Assembly: GCF_004521915.1 (NCBI RefSeq)
Contig: NZ_SDKD01000010.1
Coordinates: forward strand, 130,213-194,212
DNA: 64,000 nt
Source: Brevibacillus migulae
GTDB lineage: Bacteria; Bacillota; Bacilli; Brevibacillales; Brevibacillaceae
Direction of reading: 5' to 3'
The notes under the pieces: model-generated
Seen by the model: the letters and a program-made list of their open reading frames with translations, nothing else
The model's database searches: none
Told to the model about the DNA's origin: nothing
Part shown: one piece after another, positions 8,784-17,787 of the stretch
Layout: each line of letters starts with the position of its first letter
Position numbering within the stretch: position 1 is the first letter of the stretch
Position numbers and translations under genes: made by a program

Positions 8784-10229
8784 ATGCTCTTACAGCACAT
8801 TTACATTCTTGTTTCGGTCATGAACCTGCTGCTCGCTGCAGTGCTCATCTTCCTGGAACGGAAAAACATCGCAGCCACCTGGGCCTGGTTAATGGTCCTG
8901 CTGTTCCTTCCGGGTATCGGGTTTCTACTCTATCTGCTGCTCGGTCAAAACTTGAGCAAGCGAAAGATCTACAAGATCAGAGATGAAGAGTTTTCTCATT
9001 TCAAGCAGCAGGTTGACGATCAACTAGCCGCTATGGAGAGTAGCCGCTATCCGTTTCATGATCCTGACATGCAGCAGCATCGGGACATGATCGCCATGCA
9101 CTTGCGCAATGATCTTGCTTTATATACCCAGGATAATGAGGTCGAAATCTTCACAGACGCCGACAGCAAATTTGAACGTTTGCTTGCATCCATCAACGAA
9201 GCGACCGACCATATCCATCTCCTTTATTATATTTTTCGCAAGGATCACCTCGGTAAAAAAGTATTGAATGCCCTAGTTGAAAAAGCCAAGCAAGGAGTCC
9301 GCGTACGCATTCTCTATGATGACATTGGATCGGCTGGCATCACCGGACGCTTTTTCAAGCCACTTCGAGAAGCCGGCGGTGAAGTTGCAGCCTTTTTCCC
9401 GTCGTGGATTCCTTTTTTCAATTTCCGCTTAAACTACCGCAATCACCGAAAAATCGCCGTGATTGACGGAAAGATCGGCTTCATCGGCGGGATTAACATC
9501 GGCGATGAATACCTGGGCAAGGACAAATATCTTGGCTTTTGGCGAGACACCCATCTCATGATCAATGGGAGTGCGGTTCTACTGCTGCAAAGCCGCTTCC
9601 TTCTCGATTGGAATCTGGCGACGACAAAACGCTTTGAACCAACCGCCGCCTATTTCCCGTTTCCGCAAGAGCAAAAGGGCAAAACGGGCATCCAGATCGT
9701 ATCGAGTGGCCCCCATTCGGAACGGGAGCAAATACGCCACGGTTATCTCAAAATGATCCATAGTGCCCAAAAAAGCATCTATTTGCAAACCCCGTATTTC
9801 ATTCCGGATGAAAGCTTGTTGACCGCCCTGCGTATCGCTGCGCTTTCCGGTGTGGAAGTCAAGATCATGTTTCCTTCCAAAACGGATAACCGCCTGGTTT
9901 CATGGGCCTCCAGCTCTTATTTGGGTGATCTGCTCAAAGCCGGCGTACGAATCTTCATGTATGACAAGGGCTTTCTGCATGCCAAAACCATGGTGGTGGA
10001 TGAGGAAATCGCTACCGTCGGCACGGCAAACGCAGATATTCGCAGCTTTACGTTAAACTTTGAAACCAATGCATTTCTTTATGATACGAGCTTGGCAGCA
10101 AAGCTGAGCGACATTTTTCAAAAGGACTTACGGGACTGCCAGGAATGGACGTGGGATGAGTACCGAAATCGGCCGCTGCCTACACGATTAATGGAATCCC
10201 TCGCAAGATTGCTCTCCCCGCTCTTATAG
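8784..10229 (+). CDS. cls: Cardiolipin synthase
   Basis: Phospholipase D-superfamily enzyme that condenses two phosphatidylglycerols into cardiolipin and glycerol at the membrane; 481 residues, the normal length. Two N-terminal transmembrane helices (residues ~5-60) are followed by two HKD catalytic domains: NHRKIAVIDGKIGFIGGINI in the first half and LHAKTMVVDEEIATVGTANAD in the second. Both carry the HxK(x)4D pattern intact. The C-terminus ends RLMESLARLLSPLL, as is usual in the family. GGAGG lies 8 nt before the ATG. It appears monocistronic. Confidence 0.96.
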   Translation: MLLQHIYILVSVMNLLLAAVLIFLERKNIAATWAWLMVLLFLPGIGFLLYLLLGQNLSKRKIYKIRDEEFSHFKQQVDDQLAAMESSRYPFHDPDMQQHRDMIAMHLRNDLALYTQDNEVEIFTDADSKFERLLASINEATDHIHLLYYIFRKDHLGKKVLNALVEKAKQGVRVRILYDDIGSAGITGRFFKPLREAGGEVAAFFPSWIPFFNFRLNYRNHRKIAVIDGKIGFIGGINIGDEYLGKDKYLGFWRDTHLMINGSAVLLLQSRFLLDWNLATTKRFEPTAAYFPFPQEQKGKTGIQIVSSGPHSEREQIRHGYLKMIHSAQKSIYLQTPYFIPDESLLTALRIAALSGVEVKIMFPSKTDNRLVSWASSSYLGDLLKAGVRIFMYDKGFLHAKTMVVDEEIATVGTANADIRSFTLNFETNAFLYDTSLAAKLSDIFQKDLRDCQEWTWDEYRNRPLPTRLMESLARLLSPLL

Positions 10230-10256
10230 ATTCGCATCGATTGACAAAGGCTCGCA

Positions 10257-10297
10257 ACAAAAAGCGCGGCATACCGATACCCGATCAGCATGCCGCG
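10257..10297 (-). terminator. Terminator of the IF-3-like gene
   Basis: Minus-strand arms CGCGGCAT and ATGCCGCG around a 17-nt loop, followed by a T-rich run, 14 nt after the stop codon. Confidence 0.8.
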
Positions 10298-10310
10298 TCG
10301 TAGCACTATC

Positions 10311-10799
10311 CTATGCAAGCGGAAGCAGCAGTGCCACAACCTGCTTTCCACTCACCTGGATCCCCTTCTCCTGTTTTCCGCAATGCTTCAGCTCATTCAC
10401 CAGCTGCTGCACCAACTTTTTGGCTTCCTCGCTCTCTTTCTTCTCCAATTTGACGGTAAGCGAAACAGCATCTCCTGCTTGCAAAACCCGCTCCGCTTGT
10501 CTTTTTTTCGTATCGTAATCATGGTCTTCAATGTAAGCGGACAGCCGAATCTCTTTCGTTTTCATGCCTTTCTCGGCTTTTCGCTCCTTCTGCTTCTCTT
10601 TTTGCACCTGCTGCTTATGTGCCGCATGGTCGATTAATTGGCAAGGAGGAGGACTGGATGCCAATGACAGGCACACCAGGTCAACCTTTAATTGTTTGGC
10701 CATTTGCAATGCCTCTCTTGTTGAGACAATACCTAGGTCTTCTCCGTTCACTCCGGTTAGATGGACCTCTGACGCTTTGATCTTTTCATTCATGATCAT
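10311..10799 (-). CDS. Translation initiation factor IF-3 paralogue
   Basis: A 162-residue protein with the two-domain layout of IF-3: an N-terminal domain (MNEKIKASEVHLTGVNGEDLGIVSTREAL then VDLVCLSLASSPPPCQLIDHA), a Lys/Glu-rich linker (residues ~68-82), and a C-terminal domain (TKEIRLSAYIEDHDYDTK then VKLEKKESEEAKKLVQQLV). True IF-3 binds the 30S subunit and monitors start-codon pairing. This copy diverges at usually conserved sites and is not next to rpmI-rplT, so it is probably a second, specialised factor rather than housekeeping infC (inference). I prefer the ATG at 10799, with AAAGGG 9 nt upstream; a TTG at 10808 abuts that sequence. Confidence 0.85.
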   Translation of the reverse strand: MIMNEKIKASEVHLTGVNGEDLGIVSTREALQMAKQLKVDLVCLSLASSPPPCQLIDHAAHKQQVQKEKQKERKAEKGMKTKEIRLSAYIEDHDYDTKKRQAERVLQAGDAVSLTVKLEKKESEEAKKLVQQLVNELKHCGKQEKGIQVSGKQVVALLLPLA

Positions 10800-10836
10800 G
10801 GAACTCAACCCTTTCTATACAGATACTGGCGAAAAA

Positions 10837-10845
10837 TGGTATAAT
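10837..10845 (+). promoter_or_regulatory. Extended -10 promoter of the cheW-like gene
   Basis: TGGTATAAT on the plus strand, a TGn element with perfect TATAAT, about 70 bp before the CheW start codon. Confidence 0.55.
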
Positions 10846-10917
10846 CTTCAGTGTTCATTCAATTATGCAAATTCTTTCATAGCCATAGCCATATACGTCC
10901 AAGTAGGAGTGACAGTC

Positions 10918-11382
10918 ATGAGCAACCAACCCGCAAGTCAAAAAGAAATCATCTTTCGCATTGATCGTGAAGAATACGCGATTTCCGTCATGGAAGTGGT
11001 CTCCATCGAAAAGCCTCACGAGCTGACGCCTGTTCCCAAGCAAAATCCGTATGTACTCGGTGTGATCCACCTTCGCGGACAGGTCGTGCCGATTATCGAT
11101 CTGCGCAAGATCCTCAATGAGTCCGCAAGCACCGTGACCGACAGCACCCGTTATATCATTGCATCCGTCGCCGGTCAAGTCATCGGGTTTGTCGTTGATG
11201 CCGCGACCGATATTTTGGATGTTCCCGCCTCAACCATTCAAAAGCCTGCCCTATTCAGCAAGGACTTCATTTACGGCATTGCCAAGCTGGAAGATCGGAT
11301 GATTGTGCTTTTGGACATTCCGCGCTTGTTGGAAAGCGCATTGGGTGACATATCGCTTTCTGAAATCACGAGTATCGCCTAA
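10918..11382 (+). CDS. CheW-type chemotaxis coupling protein
   Basis: Single CheW domain of 154 residues, which in chemotaxis links receptors to the CheA kinase. The pattern is clear: FRIDREEYAISVMEVVSIEK at the start, the central HLRGQVVPIIDLR signature, and IGFVVDAATDILDVP. The ATG at 10918 has GGAG 8 nt upstream. It stands alone, with no cheA or receptor gene beside it, so it may be an accessory coupling protein. The downstream gene begins 17 bp later and is probably cotranscribed. Confidence 0.92.
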   Translation: MSNQPASQKEIIFRIDREEYAISVMEVVSIEKPHELTPVPKQNPYVLGVIHLRGQVVPIIDLRKILNESASTVTDSTRYIIASVAGQVIGFVVDAATDILDVPASTIQKPALFSKDFIYGIAKLEDRMIVLLDIPRLLESALGDISLSEITSIA

Positions 11383-11399
11383 AGAGAGGAGCTTGTCTT

Positions 11400-11975
11400 A
11401 TGGGTAAAAGTTTTCCCGCTATGCTACCGGAGCATATGGATTTCATTCGGGCGCAGCACCTTTTTTTCGTAGGAACCGCACCCTTGGACGCAAACGGCCA
11501 TGTCAATATTTCCCCAAAAGGATACGACGTCTTTCGGATCATCTCCCCTTCCCAGGTGGCGTACCTGGATCTTACCGGCAGCGGGAATGAAACGAGCGCC
11601 CATCTCGACGAAAATGAACGGATTACGTTTCTCTTTATGGCTTTTGAAGGCGCACCCATGATCATGCGCCTCTATGGCAAAGGACGCACCCTTTTACCTG
11701 ATACACCCGAGTGGGACGATTATGCGCACCATTTTACGTTACTCCCTGGGACGAGGCAAATCATCGTCGCTGACATCCATGAAGTGAAGACCTCCTGCGG
11801 CTATGCCGTTCCGTTTTTTTCGTATACCGGCGAGCGGGAAACCCTGCAAAAATGGGCCGTTGCCAAAGGTGAAGACGGCCTGAGCCATTACCATAAAGAA
11901 AAAAATGTGTACAGCATGGACGGGCGATTAACACCTATCGGACAAAAAATCAATCCGTCTGAGCATCGAAGCTGA
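11400..11975 (+). CDS. Pyridoxamine 5'-phosphate oxidase-like (FMN-binding split barrel) protein
   Basis: A 191-residue split-barrel flavoprotein-type protein. The N-terminal half shows the family pattern FVGTAPLDANGHVNISPKGYDVFRI and YLDLTGSGNETSAHLDEN, with the Asn/Glu and Arg positions used in FMN phosphate binding. The substrate is unknown; related proteins include F420/FMN-dependent reductases and haem-degrading enzymes. AGAGAGGAG precedes the ATG, and it is probably in one transcript with the CheW gene. Confidence 0.85.
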   Translation: MGKSFPAMLPEHMDFIRAQHLFFVGTAPLDANGHVNISPKGYDVFRIISPSQVAYLDLTGSGNETSAHLDENERITFLFMAFEGAPMIMRLYGKGRTLLPDTPEWDDYAHHFTLLPGTRQIIVADIHEVKTSCGYAVPFFSYTGERETLQKWAVAKGEDGLSHYHKEKNVYSMDGRLTPIGQKINPSEHRS

Positions 11976-11986
11976 TGAATGAAATG

Positions 11987-12029
11987 AAATACGCTTGCCT
12001 CTATACTGGATAGAGCGCAAGCGTATTTT
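11987..12029. terminator. Bidirectional terminator between convergent genes
   Basis: Perfect 12-bp arms AAATACGCTTGC and GCAAGCGTATTT, symmetric with A/T tails on both sides, between the PNPOx-like gene and the ABC-F gene. Confidence 0.88.
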
Positions 12030-12039
12030 GTGTTGCCGA

Positions 12040-13941
12040 TTAGCTTTGTTCCAATTCCTCGATCAGCAAGGAAAGCTCCGTCCATCTTTCCATGGCGGAC
12101 TCCAGCTCTTTCTCTGCCTCCTGCTGTTCTTTATACAGCTCCTGAACGCGTCCAAAGTCACTTCCCGCTCCGGCAATCTCCTGCTGCAGCTGCTGGATCC
12201 GCGTCTCCAAATCCGCGATCCGATCCTCGATCGTATCCCATTCCCGCTGCTCATGATAAGACAGCTTTTTCTTGCGCTCTTTGCGGGGTGCCGCTTTTTC
12301 CGGTTCGTTTTTCTCTTTTTTGCTTTGCAGCGCTTCTTGTTTCTCGATGTTTCGCTGCTCCAGGTATTCACTGTAGTTGCCCTGGAATCTTCGAATGACG
12401 CCGTTTCCTTCAAAGGCGATCAGATGATCCACCACTTTATCCAGGAAATAGCGATCATGGGACACCGTAATCACGACGCCGGGAAAATGCTCCAGATATT
12501 CTTCCAGGATGGACAAGGTCTCTGTATCCAAATCATTGGTCGGCTCATCCAAAAACAAGACATTGGGCTCCCCCATCAATACCCGCAGCAGGTAGAGCCG
12601 TCTTCTCTCGCCGCCCGATAGCTTGCGGATGTATGTCCATTGGGTCGGACGAGGGAACAAAAAGCGTTCCAGCATCTGCTCCGCCGTGATGACGTGCCCC
12701 TGCGCCGTACGTACGACCTCCGCGACTTCCTTGATGTAATCGATGACCCGCAAGTCACCGTTTATTTCCTGATTGTCCTGCGTATAATACCCGATTTTCA
12801 CGGTTTCGCCGACGACTACCTCCCCGGCATCCGGCTGGATTCGCTTGGCGAGCAAATTGAGGAGGGTTGACTTCCCGCTGCCATTTGGCCCGATAATGCC
12901 CAAACGCTCTTCGGGAACCACCAAATAGTCGAAATGGGACAGCAGCACCCGCCCCTCATAGGCTTTGGTCACACTCTTCATTTCCAGCACTTTTTTGCCG
13001 AGACGTGCAGAACCTAACGCGATATCAAGCTTTTCACGGCTGACAATGCCTCCGCTTTCCTGCAGCTCTTCAACACGCTGAATCCGCGCTTTTTGCTTGG
13101 TTGTACGGGCTTTTGCGCCGCGACGGAGCCATGCCAATTCACGCCGGAGCGTATTTTGCCGTTTCTGCTCATCCGTCAGGGCCTGCTCCTCACGCTCTGC
13201 TTTTTTCTCCAAAAACACCTCATAATTACCGTCGTAGCTGTAGATCTGCCCTTGATCCAATTCCAAGATCCGATTCGTCACCCGATTCAGGAAATACCGA
13301 TCGTGCGTGACCACCAGCAAAGCCCGGTTATATTGCACCAAGAAGCCTTCCAGCCACTCGATCATGTCGTGATCCAGATGGTTGGTCGGTTCATCCATGA
13401 TGAGCAAATCCGCCGGTTGGATCAGCGCTTTGGCAATCGCGACCCGCTTTTTTTGCCCGCCGGAAAGCTCTCGCACGGGCTGAGAGAACTGGGTAATGCC
13501 CAGCCGGGTCAATACGCTTTTGGCGATGGTCATCGCATCCCATGCGTCGAGCTGATCCATCGTTTGCTGCAGCGCAGTCAGCTTGCGTTGCTTTTGCGGA
13601 TTTTCCGGATCTCGCTCCAGCTCCAGCAAAGCTTGTTCATATTCCCGCAGCGCACGCATGAGCGAAGAATCTCCGTAATACACCTGATCCAGTACGGTCA
13701 AATCCTCATGAAACGTTGGTTCCTGTGGCAAGTATTCAATATGAAATTGTTTCGCATGGACGACTTCCCCTGCTTCTACTGATTCAAGGCCGGCAATGAC
13801 CTTCAGGAGTGTGGATTTTCCCGTCCCGTTCACCCCGATGAGGCCAACCCGCTGTTTTTCATTAATGGTAAACGATATATGATCAAATAACACTTTTTCC
13901 CCATACGTTTTCAATATGTTGCTAACGGAAAGTATCGACAT
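12040..13941 (-). CDS. ABC-F ATPase, Uup/YfmR family
   Basis: Soluble twin-ATPase of 633 residues without membrane domains. ABC-F proteins act on ribosomes; the Uup/YfmR group is linked to resolving stalled elongation. Cassette one has GVNGTGKST, the signature LSGGQKKR and LLIMDEPTNHLD. The inter-domain linker (residues ~225-300) is rich in Arg/Lys/Glu, as expected for the arm that reaches the P-site. Cassette two has GPNGSGKST, LSGGERRR and VLFLDEPTNDLD. The C-terminal ~80 residues form a coiled coil (WDTIEDRIADLETRIQQL onwards) typical of Uup. The ATG at 13941 has AAAGGA 7-8 nt upstream. It is unlikely to be an antibiotic-resistance ABC-F, because those lack this C-terminal coiled coil. Confidence 0.92.
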   Translation of the reverse strand: MSILSVSNILKTYGEKVLFDHISFTINEKQRVGLIGVNGTGKSTLLKVIAGLESVEAGEVVHAKQFHIEYLPQEPTFHEDLTVLDQVYYGDSSLMRALREYEQALLELERDPENPQKQRKLTALQQTMDQLDAWDAMTIAKSVLTRLGITQFSQPVRELSGGQKKRVAIAKALIQPADLLIMDEPTNHLDHDMIEWLEGFLVQYNRALLVVTHDRYFLNRVTNRILELDQGQIYSYDGNYEVFLEKKAEREEQALTDEQKRQNTLRRELAWLRRGAKARTTKQKARIQRVEELQESGGIVSREKLDIALGSARLGKKVLEMKSVTKAYEGRVLLSHFDYLVVPEERLGIIGPNGSGKSTLLNLLAKRIQPDAGEVVVGETVKIGYYTQDNQEINGDLRVIDYIKEVAEVVRTAQGHVITAEQMLERFLFPRPTQWTYIRKLSGGERRRLYLLRVLMGEPNVLFLDEPTNDLDTETLSILEEYLEHFPGVVITVSHDRYFLDKVVDHLIAFEGNGVIRRFQGNYSEYLEQRNIEKQEALQSKKEKNEPEKAAPRKERKKKLSYHEQREWDTIEDRIADLETRIQQLQQEIAGAGSDFGRVQELYKEQQEAEKELESAMERWTELSLLIEELEQS

Positions 13942-14141
13942 TCTTTCATCCTTTCTGCTTGGTCCACCCCAAAATCTCCTTACCATCTAAGCATTAAGGA
14001 AGAAGCGAAAAAAAGCAATAGAAAATCCAATCAGGAATTCATTTGTATAGGATCAGCATATCCGTTCCATATTAGTAAAAGTGGCGGAGCTCTACGATTT
14101 GCCACTTCGATCTTGTGCAATTGAACTGGAGGTTGTAAGAA

Positions 14142-14342
14142 ATGGAAACAGGCACAGTAAAATGGTTTAACGCAGAAAAGGGTTTTGGTTTTATCGAGGT
14201 AGAAGGAGGAAATGACGTATTTGTACACTACAGCGCAATCACGGGTGAAGGATATAAATCCTTGGAAGAAGGACAACGCGTACAATTCAATGTCGTCCAA
14301 GGAAGCCGTGGTCCGCAAGCTGAGAACGTCGTCAAACTGTAA
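14142..14342 (+). CDS. Cold-shock protein (CspA family)
   Basis: A 66-residue single OB-fold RNA chaperone. It has [13 protein letters not shown] (RNP1) and VFVHYSAI (RNP2) and ends AENVVKL, like other Bacillus Csp proteins. GGAGG precedes the ATG. The 5' leader contains a 7-bp hairpin (AAGTGGC/GCCACTT, 14079-14107) that leaves a short tail before the ribosome-binding site. A terminator follows at 14396, and the YdjO-type cold-inducible gene starts just beyond it. Confidence 0.96.
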   Translation: METGTVKWFNAEKGFGFIEVEGGNDVFVHYSAITGEGYKSLEEGQRVQFNVVQGSRGPQAENVVKL

Positions 14343-14395
14343 CTTTTCCTACTGCTGATCAAAAATGAAACCATAGGATGGCGGCTGTAAGCTGA

Positions 14396-14427
14396 AAGAA
14401 TTGCCCTCTTTCGGGCAGTTCTTTTCT
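14396..14427 (+). terminator. Terminator after the cold-shock gene
   Basis: Arms AAGAATTGCCC and GGGCAGTTCTT (one G-T pair) with five-base loop and T-rich tail. It lies between the csp stop and the ydjO-like start. Confidence 0.78.
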
Positions 14428-14460
14428 ATTCGTTCTCATTTCCATTGGAGGTGTCCTCAT

Positions 14461-14661
14461 TTGTATCATTCCAAAAAAAATCTGGAACCGATTCCTGAGC
14501 AACAAACATCTGTCTGGATGTGTACCAGTGATGACTGCACTTGCTGGATGCGAGAGAACTACTCTTTCGAAAAACTGCCCACTTGCCCCATCTGCCAATC
14601 CAAAATGGTAAAGGAAACAAAAATGCTCCCTCCACTGAACTGGGCTTACAACAATCGTTAA
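14461..14661 (+). CDS. YdjO-type cold-inducible small zinc-ribbon protein
   Basis: A 66-residue protein starting at TTG 14461, where GGAGG is 9 nt upstream; the upstream ATG-led extension runs through the terminator and is discarded. Four cysteines in two pairs (CTSDDC and CPIC) form a probable zinc ribbon around the segment WMRENYSFEKLPTCP. This pattern belongs to the B. subtilis YdjO family, described as cold-inducible but of unknown role. Its position directly behind a cold-shock gene fits that description. Confidence 0.82.
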   Translation: MYHSKKNLEPIPEQQTSVWMCTSDDCTCWMRENYSFEKLPTCPICQSKMVKETKMLPPLNWAYNNR

Positions 14662-14708
14662 GCACATCCGGCCAAACGTCGTATGGACATGCTGACTGGA
14701 TCGGTATA

Positions 14709-14717
14709 TGGTATAAT
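14709..14717 (+). promoter_or_regulatory. Extended -10 promoter of the 159-residue hypothetical gene
   Basis: TGGTATAAT on the plus strand, 36 bp before the ATG at 14753, leaving a short leader that holds the GGAGG site. Confidence 0.65.
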
Positions 14718-14752
14718 CGACTGGTTGATGATACCAAATGTCGGAGGATTTC

Positions 14753-15232
14753 ATGTTAACTTTTGAAGAAAAACTGGCGATTATCGAATCGTTCCCGCAG
14801 TTAAGCAAAAAGAAAGTATCGCTCGGCCGTTTTAATTTCCATTATGAAGAAAGCGAGCACGAGAAAAAAACGGTTGTGTTCCATCTGCATCCGAATGGAA
14901 ACGGATTTGTGTATGCTGGCCATTTGCCCAAAAAGGCAACAGACGATAAGGGAATGGTGAACATCCGCGATTACTCGGCAGAACAGCTGCGTTCGCTGAT
15001 CGAAGCCTCCATTGATTTCCTCTCGAAAAAACCGGAACCGAAGCAAGCACAGACCGAGGAAGCTGACGGCCCTGTAGAAGAACGCTGGGTCAACCGGGAA
15101 AATCATACGCTGCTGCTTGTGCAGGAAGATGATTTGTGGAATATTTATGCCGGCCATAATCTGGATGCCTCTTTCGAATCAGAGAAGGAAGCCATTGAAT
15201 ACCTCCAGGATGAAGGATTTCAACGTGCGTAA
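14753..15232 (+). CDS. Hypothetical protein with two similar halves
   Basis: A 159-residue cytosolic protein I do not recognise. The ATG at 14753 has GGAGG 5 nt upstream and a good extended -10 promoter. The N-terminal half contains VVFHLHPNGNGFVYAGHLP and the C-terminal half HTLLLVQEDDLWNIYAGHNLDASFESEKEAIEYL. The shared short pattern of a beta strand followed by Y-AGH suggests two copies of one small fold joined by an acidic linker (residues ~90-110). It has no signal peptide or membrane segment and is flanked by its own promoter and terminator. Confidence 0.8.
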   Translation: MLTFEEKLAIIESFPQLSKKKVSLGRFNFHYEESEHEKKTVVFHLHPNGNGFVYAGHLPKKATDDKGMVNIRDYSAEQLRSLIEASIDFLSKKPEPKQAQTEEADGPVEERWVNRENHTLLLVQEDDLWNIYAGHNLDASFESEKEAIEYLQDEGFQRA

Positions 15233-15238
15233 ATAAAG

Positions 15239-15268
15239 AAAAAAGCACCTTTTCGGGTGCTTTTTCCT
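15239..15268. terminator. Bidirectional terminator
   Basis: Arms AAAAAGCACC and GGTGCTTTTT around a 4-6 nt loop. It serves the hypothetical gene on the plus strand and the SLH-protein gene on the minus strand. Confidence 0.9.
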
Positions 15269-15278
15269 GTTTCATCCA

Positions 15279-17624
15279 TTATTCAGCTGCTTTCACAACG
15301 ATCAAATACGCTTGATCCGCATCGTTCGTGTAGATGTCGATCACATCGTTTTCCTGCAAATCATCCGCGTCTACAGCGCTACCTTCTTCATCCATGAACT
15401 GTGCGTTTTTCGCCAGCTTCACATTGGTTTCGGTATCGTTGAAGAACACATACTGATCACCATTTACACGTGATTCCAGACCTTTGAACGCTTGTGCGGA
15501 GAATGCTTTTTCCCCGGTTGCAGATGCTCCGATGACTTGATCATCGCGGTCCAGCTGCAGCGTCGCATATTCGAAACGCTCCAAATCTTTCAGTGTGTCT
15601 GCTTCCAGTACTTGATACGTCTTACCATCTACGACGACCGTTGCTTCTGTTGTCGCACCGTCTTCATTTACTACGTGCACCGCGTTGATCACACCGCTGA
15701 TGGTGCGTTCGGCGCTGGAAATGGCTTTTACTTTGCCATCAAACGTCAATACGAGTGTATATTCTTTCGCATTGGTGGATGCATCTTCATCGATCGTCAC
15801 ACCTGCAGCCAGTGTATACGTTTTGTCATTCACCGTCACCGTTTTCGCTGTTTGTTCAGTTACATAGCCTGTTACCGTTTGTTTCTCCGCTGTCAATTCT
15901 TGTACATCATTGGTACCGATGACCGTTTTCCAGCTGGTGATCTTATAGTCATTCAACTGATCAGCCGTAATGCTTGTCGCCGCTACCTTAGTGCCATCAA
16001 TGGTCACCGTCGCATTTAGCAGCACATCGTATACTTTCCCACCAACGGTAATCGTAGCCGGCACTGCAGGAGTTCCTGCCGTAAAAGCAGTTGTGTCGGA
16101 TACAAGCAAGCCGGTTGCTGCTTTGGTGCCTTGCTCCACTTTCACCAGATCACCCGCTTGGGAGAACGTAAGCACCGCAACGGTGTCATCTTTCAATTGA
16201 TCCAGTTCTGCTACTTCCTTGTCATTGACCAAAAGCGCTGTATCTTTTGTCACGTCATACTTTTTGCCGTCTACTTCAATCTCATTTTGTTCTTCGTCAA
16301 TCTGAATCGCAGCAGTCGCGGTCAGCTTCGTAAAGGAAACAAGGGATGCTTTTCCGTTCACATCGAGAGTCACTGTAACCAGATCACCTTTTGCGATGTC
16401 AGCAAATGCAGCTACTTCTTCTGCTGCCAACGGATGTTTTTTCCCTGTCACTTTTGCATCCGTAGTCAATTGGTAGCTCGTGCCATTCACTTTCAACTCA
16501 CGCTTGCCGTTTGTCCCGGATACTACCGTGATTTTTTCCGCCACGCCTGTTGCTTCGTTTGCGCTAAACGTAATGGATGTCACTTTCCCATTTTCATCGA
16601 CAATCGCCACAAATTTTTGCCCGATATCGGATTTCTTCACAGAGACGCCTGCGTTTACTGTCAGTTCGGATTCTTTGCCATTCACTGTCGCCGTAAAGAT
16701 GTTTTCATCCCCGACAGCAGCAGTCGCATTCAGACCAGTTTTTACAATCCCCTGTACGATCTTGGAATCGGAAGTGGCGATCACGGCGAAAGCGATCTTG
16801 CCGTTTTTCAGGATATACTCCATCTCGGCACCCGTTACCAGATTCCCGTATTGTTGAGCATCGCCCGCCAATTCGAATTCTTTCGTGTCTCCAGCAAATG
16901 TCAGTTTACCGGTAGTTTTGTCATAGGAAGCAATGATGCCTTTCTCAACCGCCAGTTTTTTCTTCGTGCCGGCATGATTGCCTTCCGTGTCATAATAAGC
17001 GCCGCTCGCATAAACAGGCGTTTCCATGAACTTATCGGCGAACTTCGCGATCATTTCACGGGTAGCATTAGCGGTTGCGGTTTCAGTCGTATCATAGATG
17101 CCAACTTTGTTCGCTTCCAGCAGGTACGGCTGATACCACAGGCTGCTGCTTGCTGTTACGTTGATTTTCAAGCCGTTTACAAGGACAGTCAGCGCTTCGG
17201 AGACCTTCACCTGATTGTTTGCGCGGAAAGTGTGGTCCGGATAACCCTTGATAATGCCTTTATCCACCGCTAAGTTGATGTAGCCGCTTGCCCAGTGATC
17301 TGCCGGGATATCCTTGAATGCCGTCGTGCCGTTGTACAGCTTCACCTGCTCTTCGGTATAGCCCATCGCCATGACAGCGATTTTGGCGAATTCAGCGCGT
17401 GTCACTTCTTTCGCCGGTTTGAAGGAACCGTCTGTGTATCCTTTCAATACCCCGGCATAATTCAATTTCAGGATCGCGTTTTTATTTACAGTTTGATCGA
17501 TATCATTCAAAGGAAGGGAGTTCGCTGCAAAACTCAAGCCTGGAACAGTCAGCAATCCGGCCAAGACAGTACCTGCAAGAACGCTTTTCAGTGCTTTTGC
17601 AGACAATACGTTTACGTTTTTCAA
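15279..17624 (-). CDS. S-layer homology (SLH) domain surface protein
   Basis: Secreted 781-residue protein with a Sec signal peptide ending GLSFAAN (~residue 33), followed by three SLH domains (about residues 36-210) that anchor proteins to pyruvylated secondary wall polymer: LNYAGVLKGYTDGSFKPAKEVTRAEFAKI, then DIPADHWASGYINLAVDKGIIKGYPDHTFR, then a degenerate third copy. The remaining ~550 residues are Thr/Val/Ala/Lys-rich beta-type sequence with repeated short patterns (KTYTLAAG, GKTYQVLE), typical of S-layer-like proteins. No enzyme domain is visible. The start is TTG with GGAGGG about 6 nt upstream. It could be an S-layer subunit or an abundant wall protein. Confidence 0.88.
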   Translation of the reverse strand: MKNVNVLSAKALKSVLAGTVLAGLLTVPGLSFAANSLPLNDIDQTVNKNAILKLNYAGVLKGYTDGSFKPAKEVTRAEFAKIAVMAMGYTEEQVKLYNGTTAFKDIPADHWASGYINLAVDKGIIKGYPDHTFRANNQVKVSEALTVLVNGLKINVTASSSLWYQPYLLEANKVGIYDTTETATANATREMIAKFADKFMETPVYASGAYYDTEGNHAGTKKKLAVEKGIIASYDKTTGKLTFAGDTKEFELAGDAQQYGNLVTGAEMEYILKNGKIAFAVIATSDSKIVQGIVKTGLNATAAVGDENIFTATVNGKESELTVNAGVSVKKSDIGQKFVAIVDENGKVTSITFSANEATGVAEKITVVSGTNGKRELKVNGTSYQLTTDAKVTGKKHPLAAEEVAAFADIAKGDLVTVTLDVNGKASLVSFTKLTATAAIQIDEEQNEIEVDGKKYDVTKDTALLVNDKEVAELDQLKDDTVAVLTFSQAGDLVKVEQGTKAATGLLVSDTTAFTAGTPAVPATITVGGKVYDVLLNATVTIDGTKVAATSITADQLNDYKITSWKTVIGTNDVQELTAEKQTVTGYVTEQTAKTVTVNDKTYTLAAGVTIDEDASTNAKEYTLVLTFDGKVKAISSAERTISGVINAVHVVNEDGATTEATVVVDGKTYQVLEADTLKDLERFEYATLQLDRDDQVIGASATGEKAFSAQAFKGLESRVNGDQYVFFNDTETNVKLAKNAQFMDEEGSAVDADDLQENDVIDIYTNDADQAYLIVVKAAE

Positions 17625-17787
17625 TGAAATCCCTCCGATTATTTAATTTGATGTAGGTTGACAATCCATTTAAAAAAGTTTTGTCAAGCAGGAGGTTGAC
17701 CTGCCTCATGAATACTACATCATTCAAAGAGGGCTTTCACTGATGAAATATTGGCTGCCTTGGCAAGATATGCTCACCTGGCATGCG

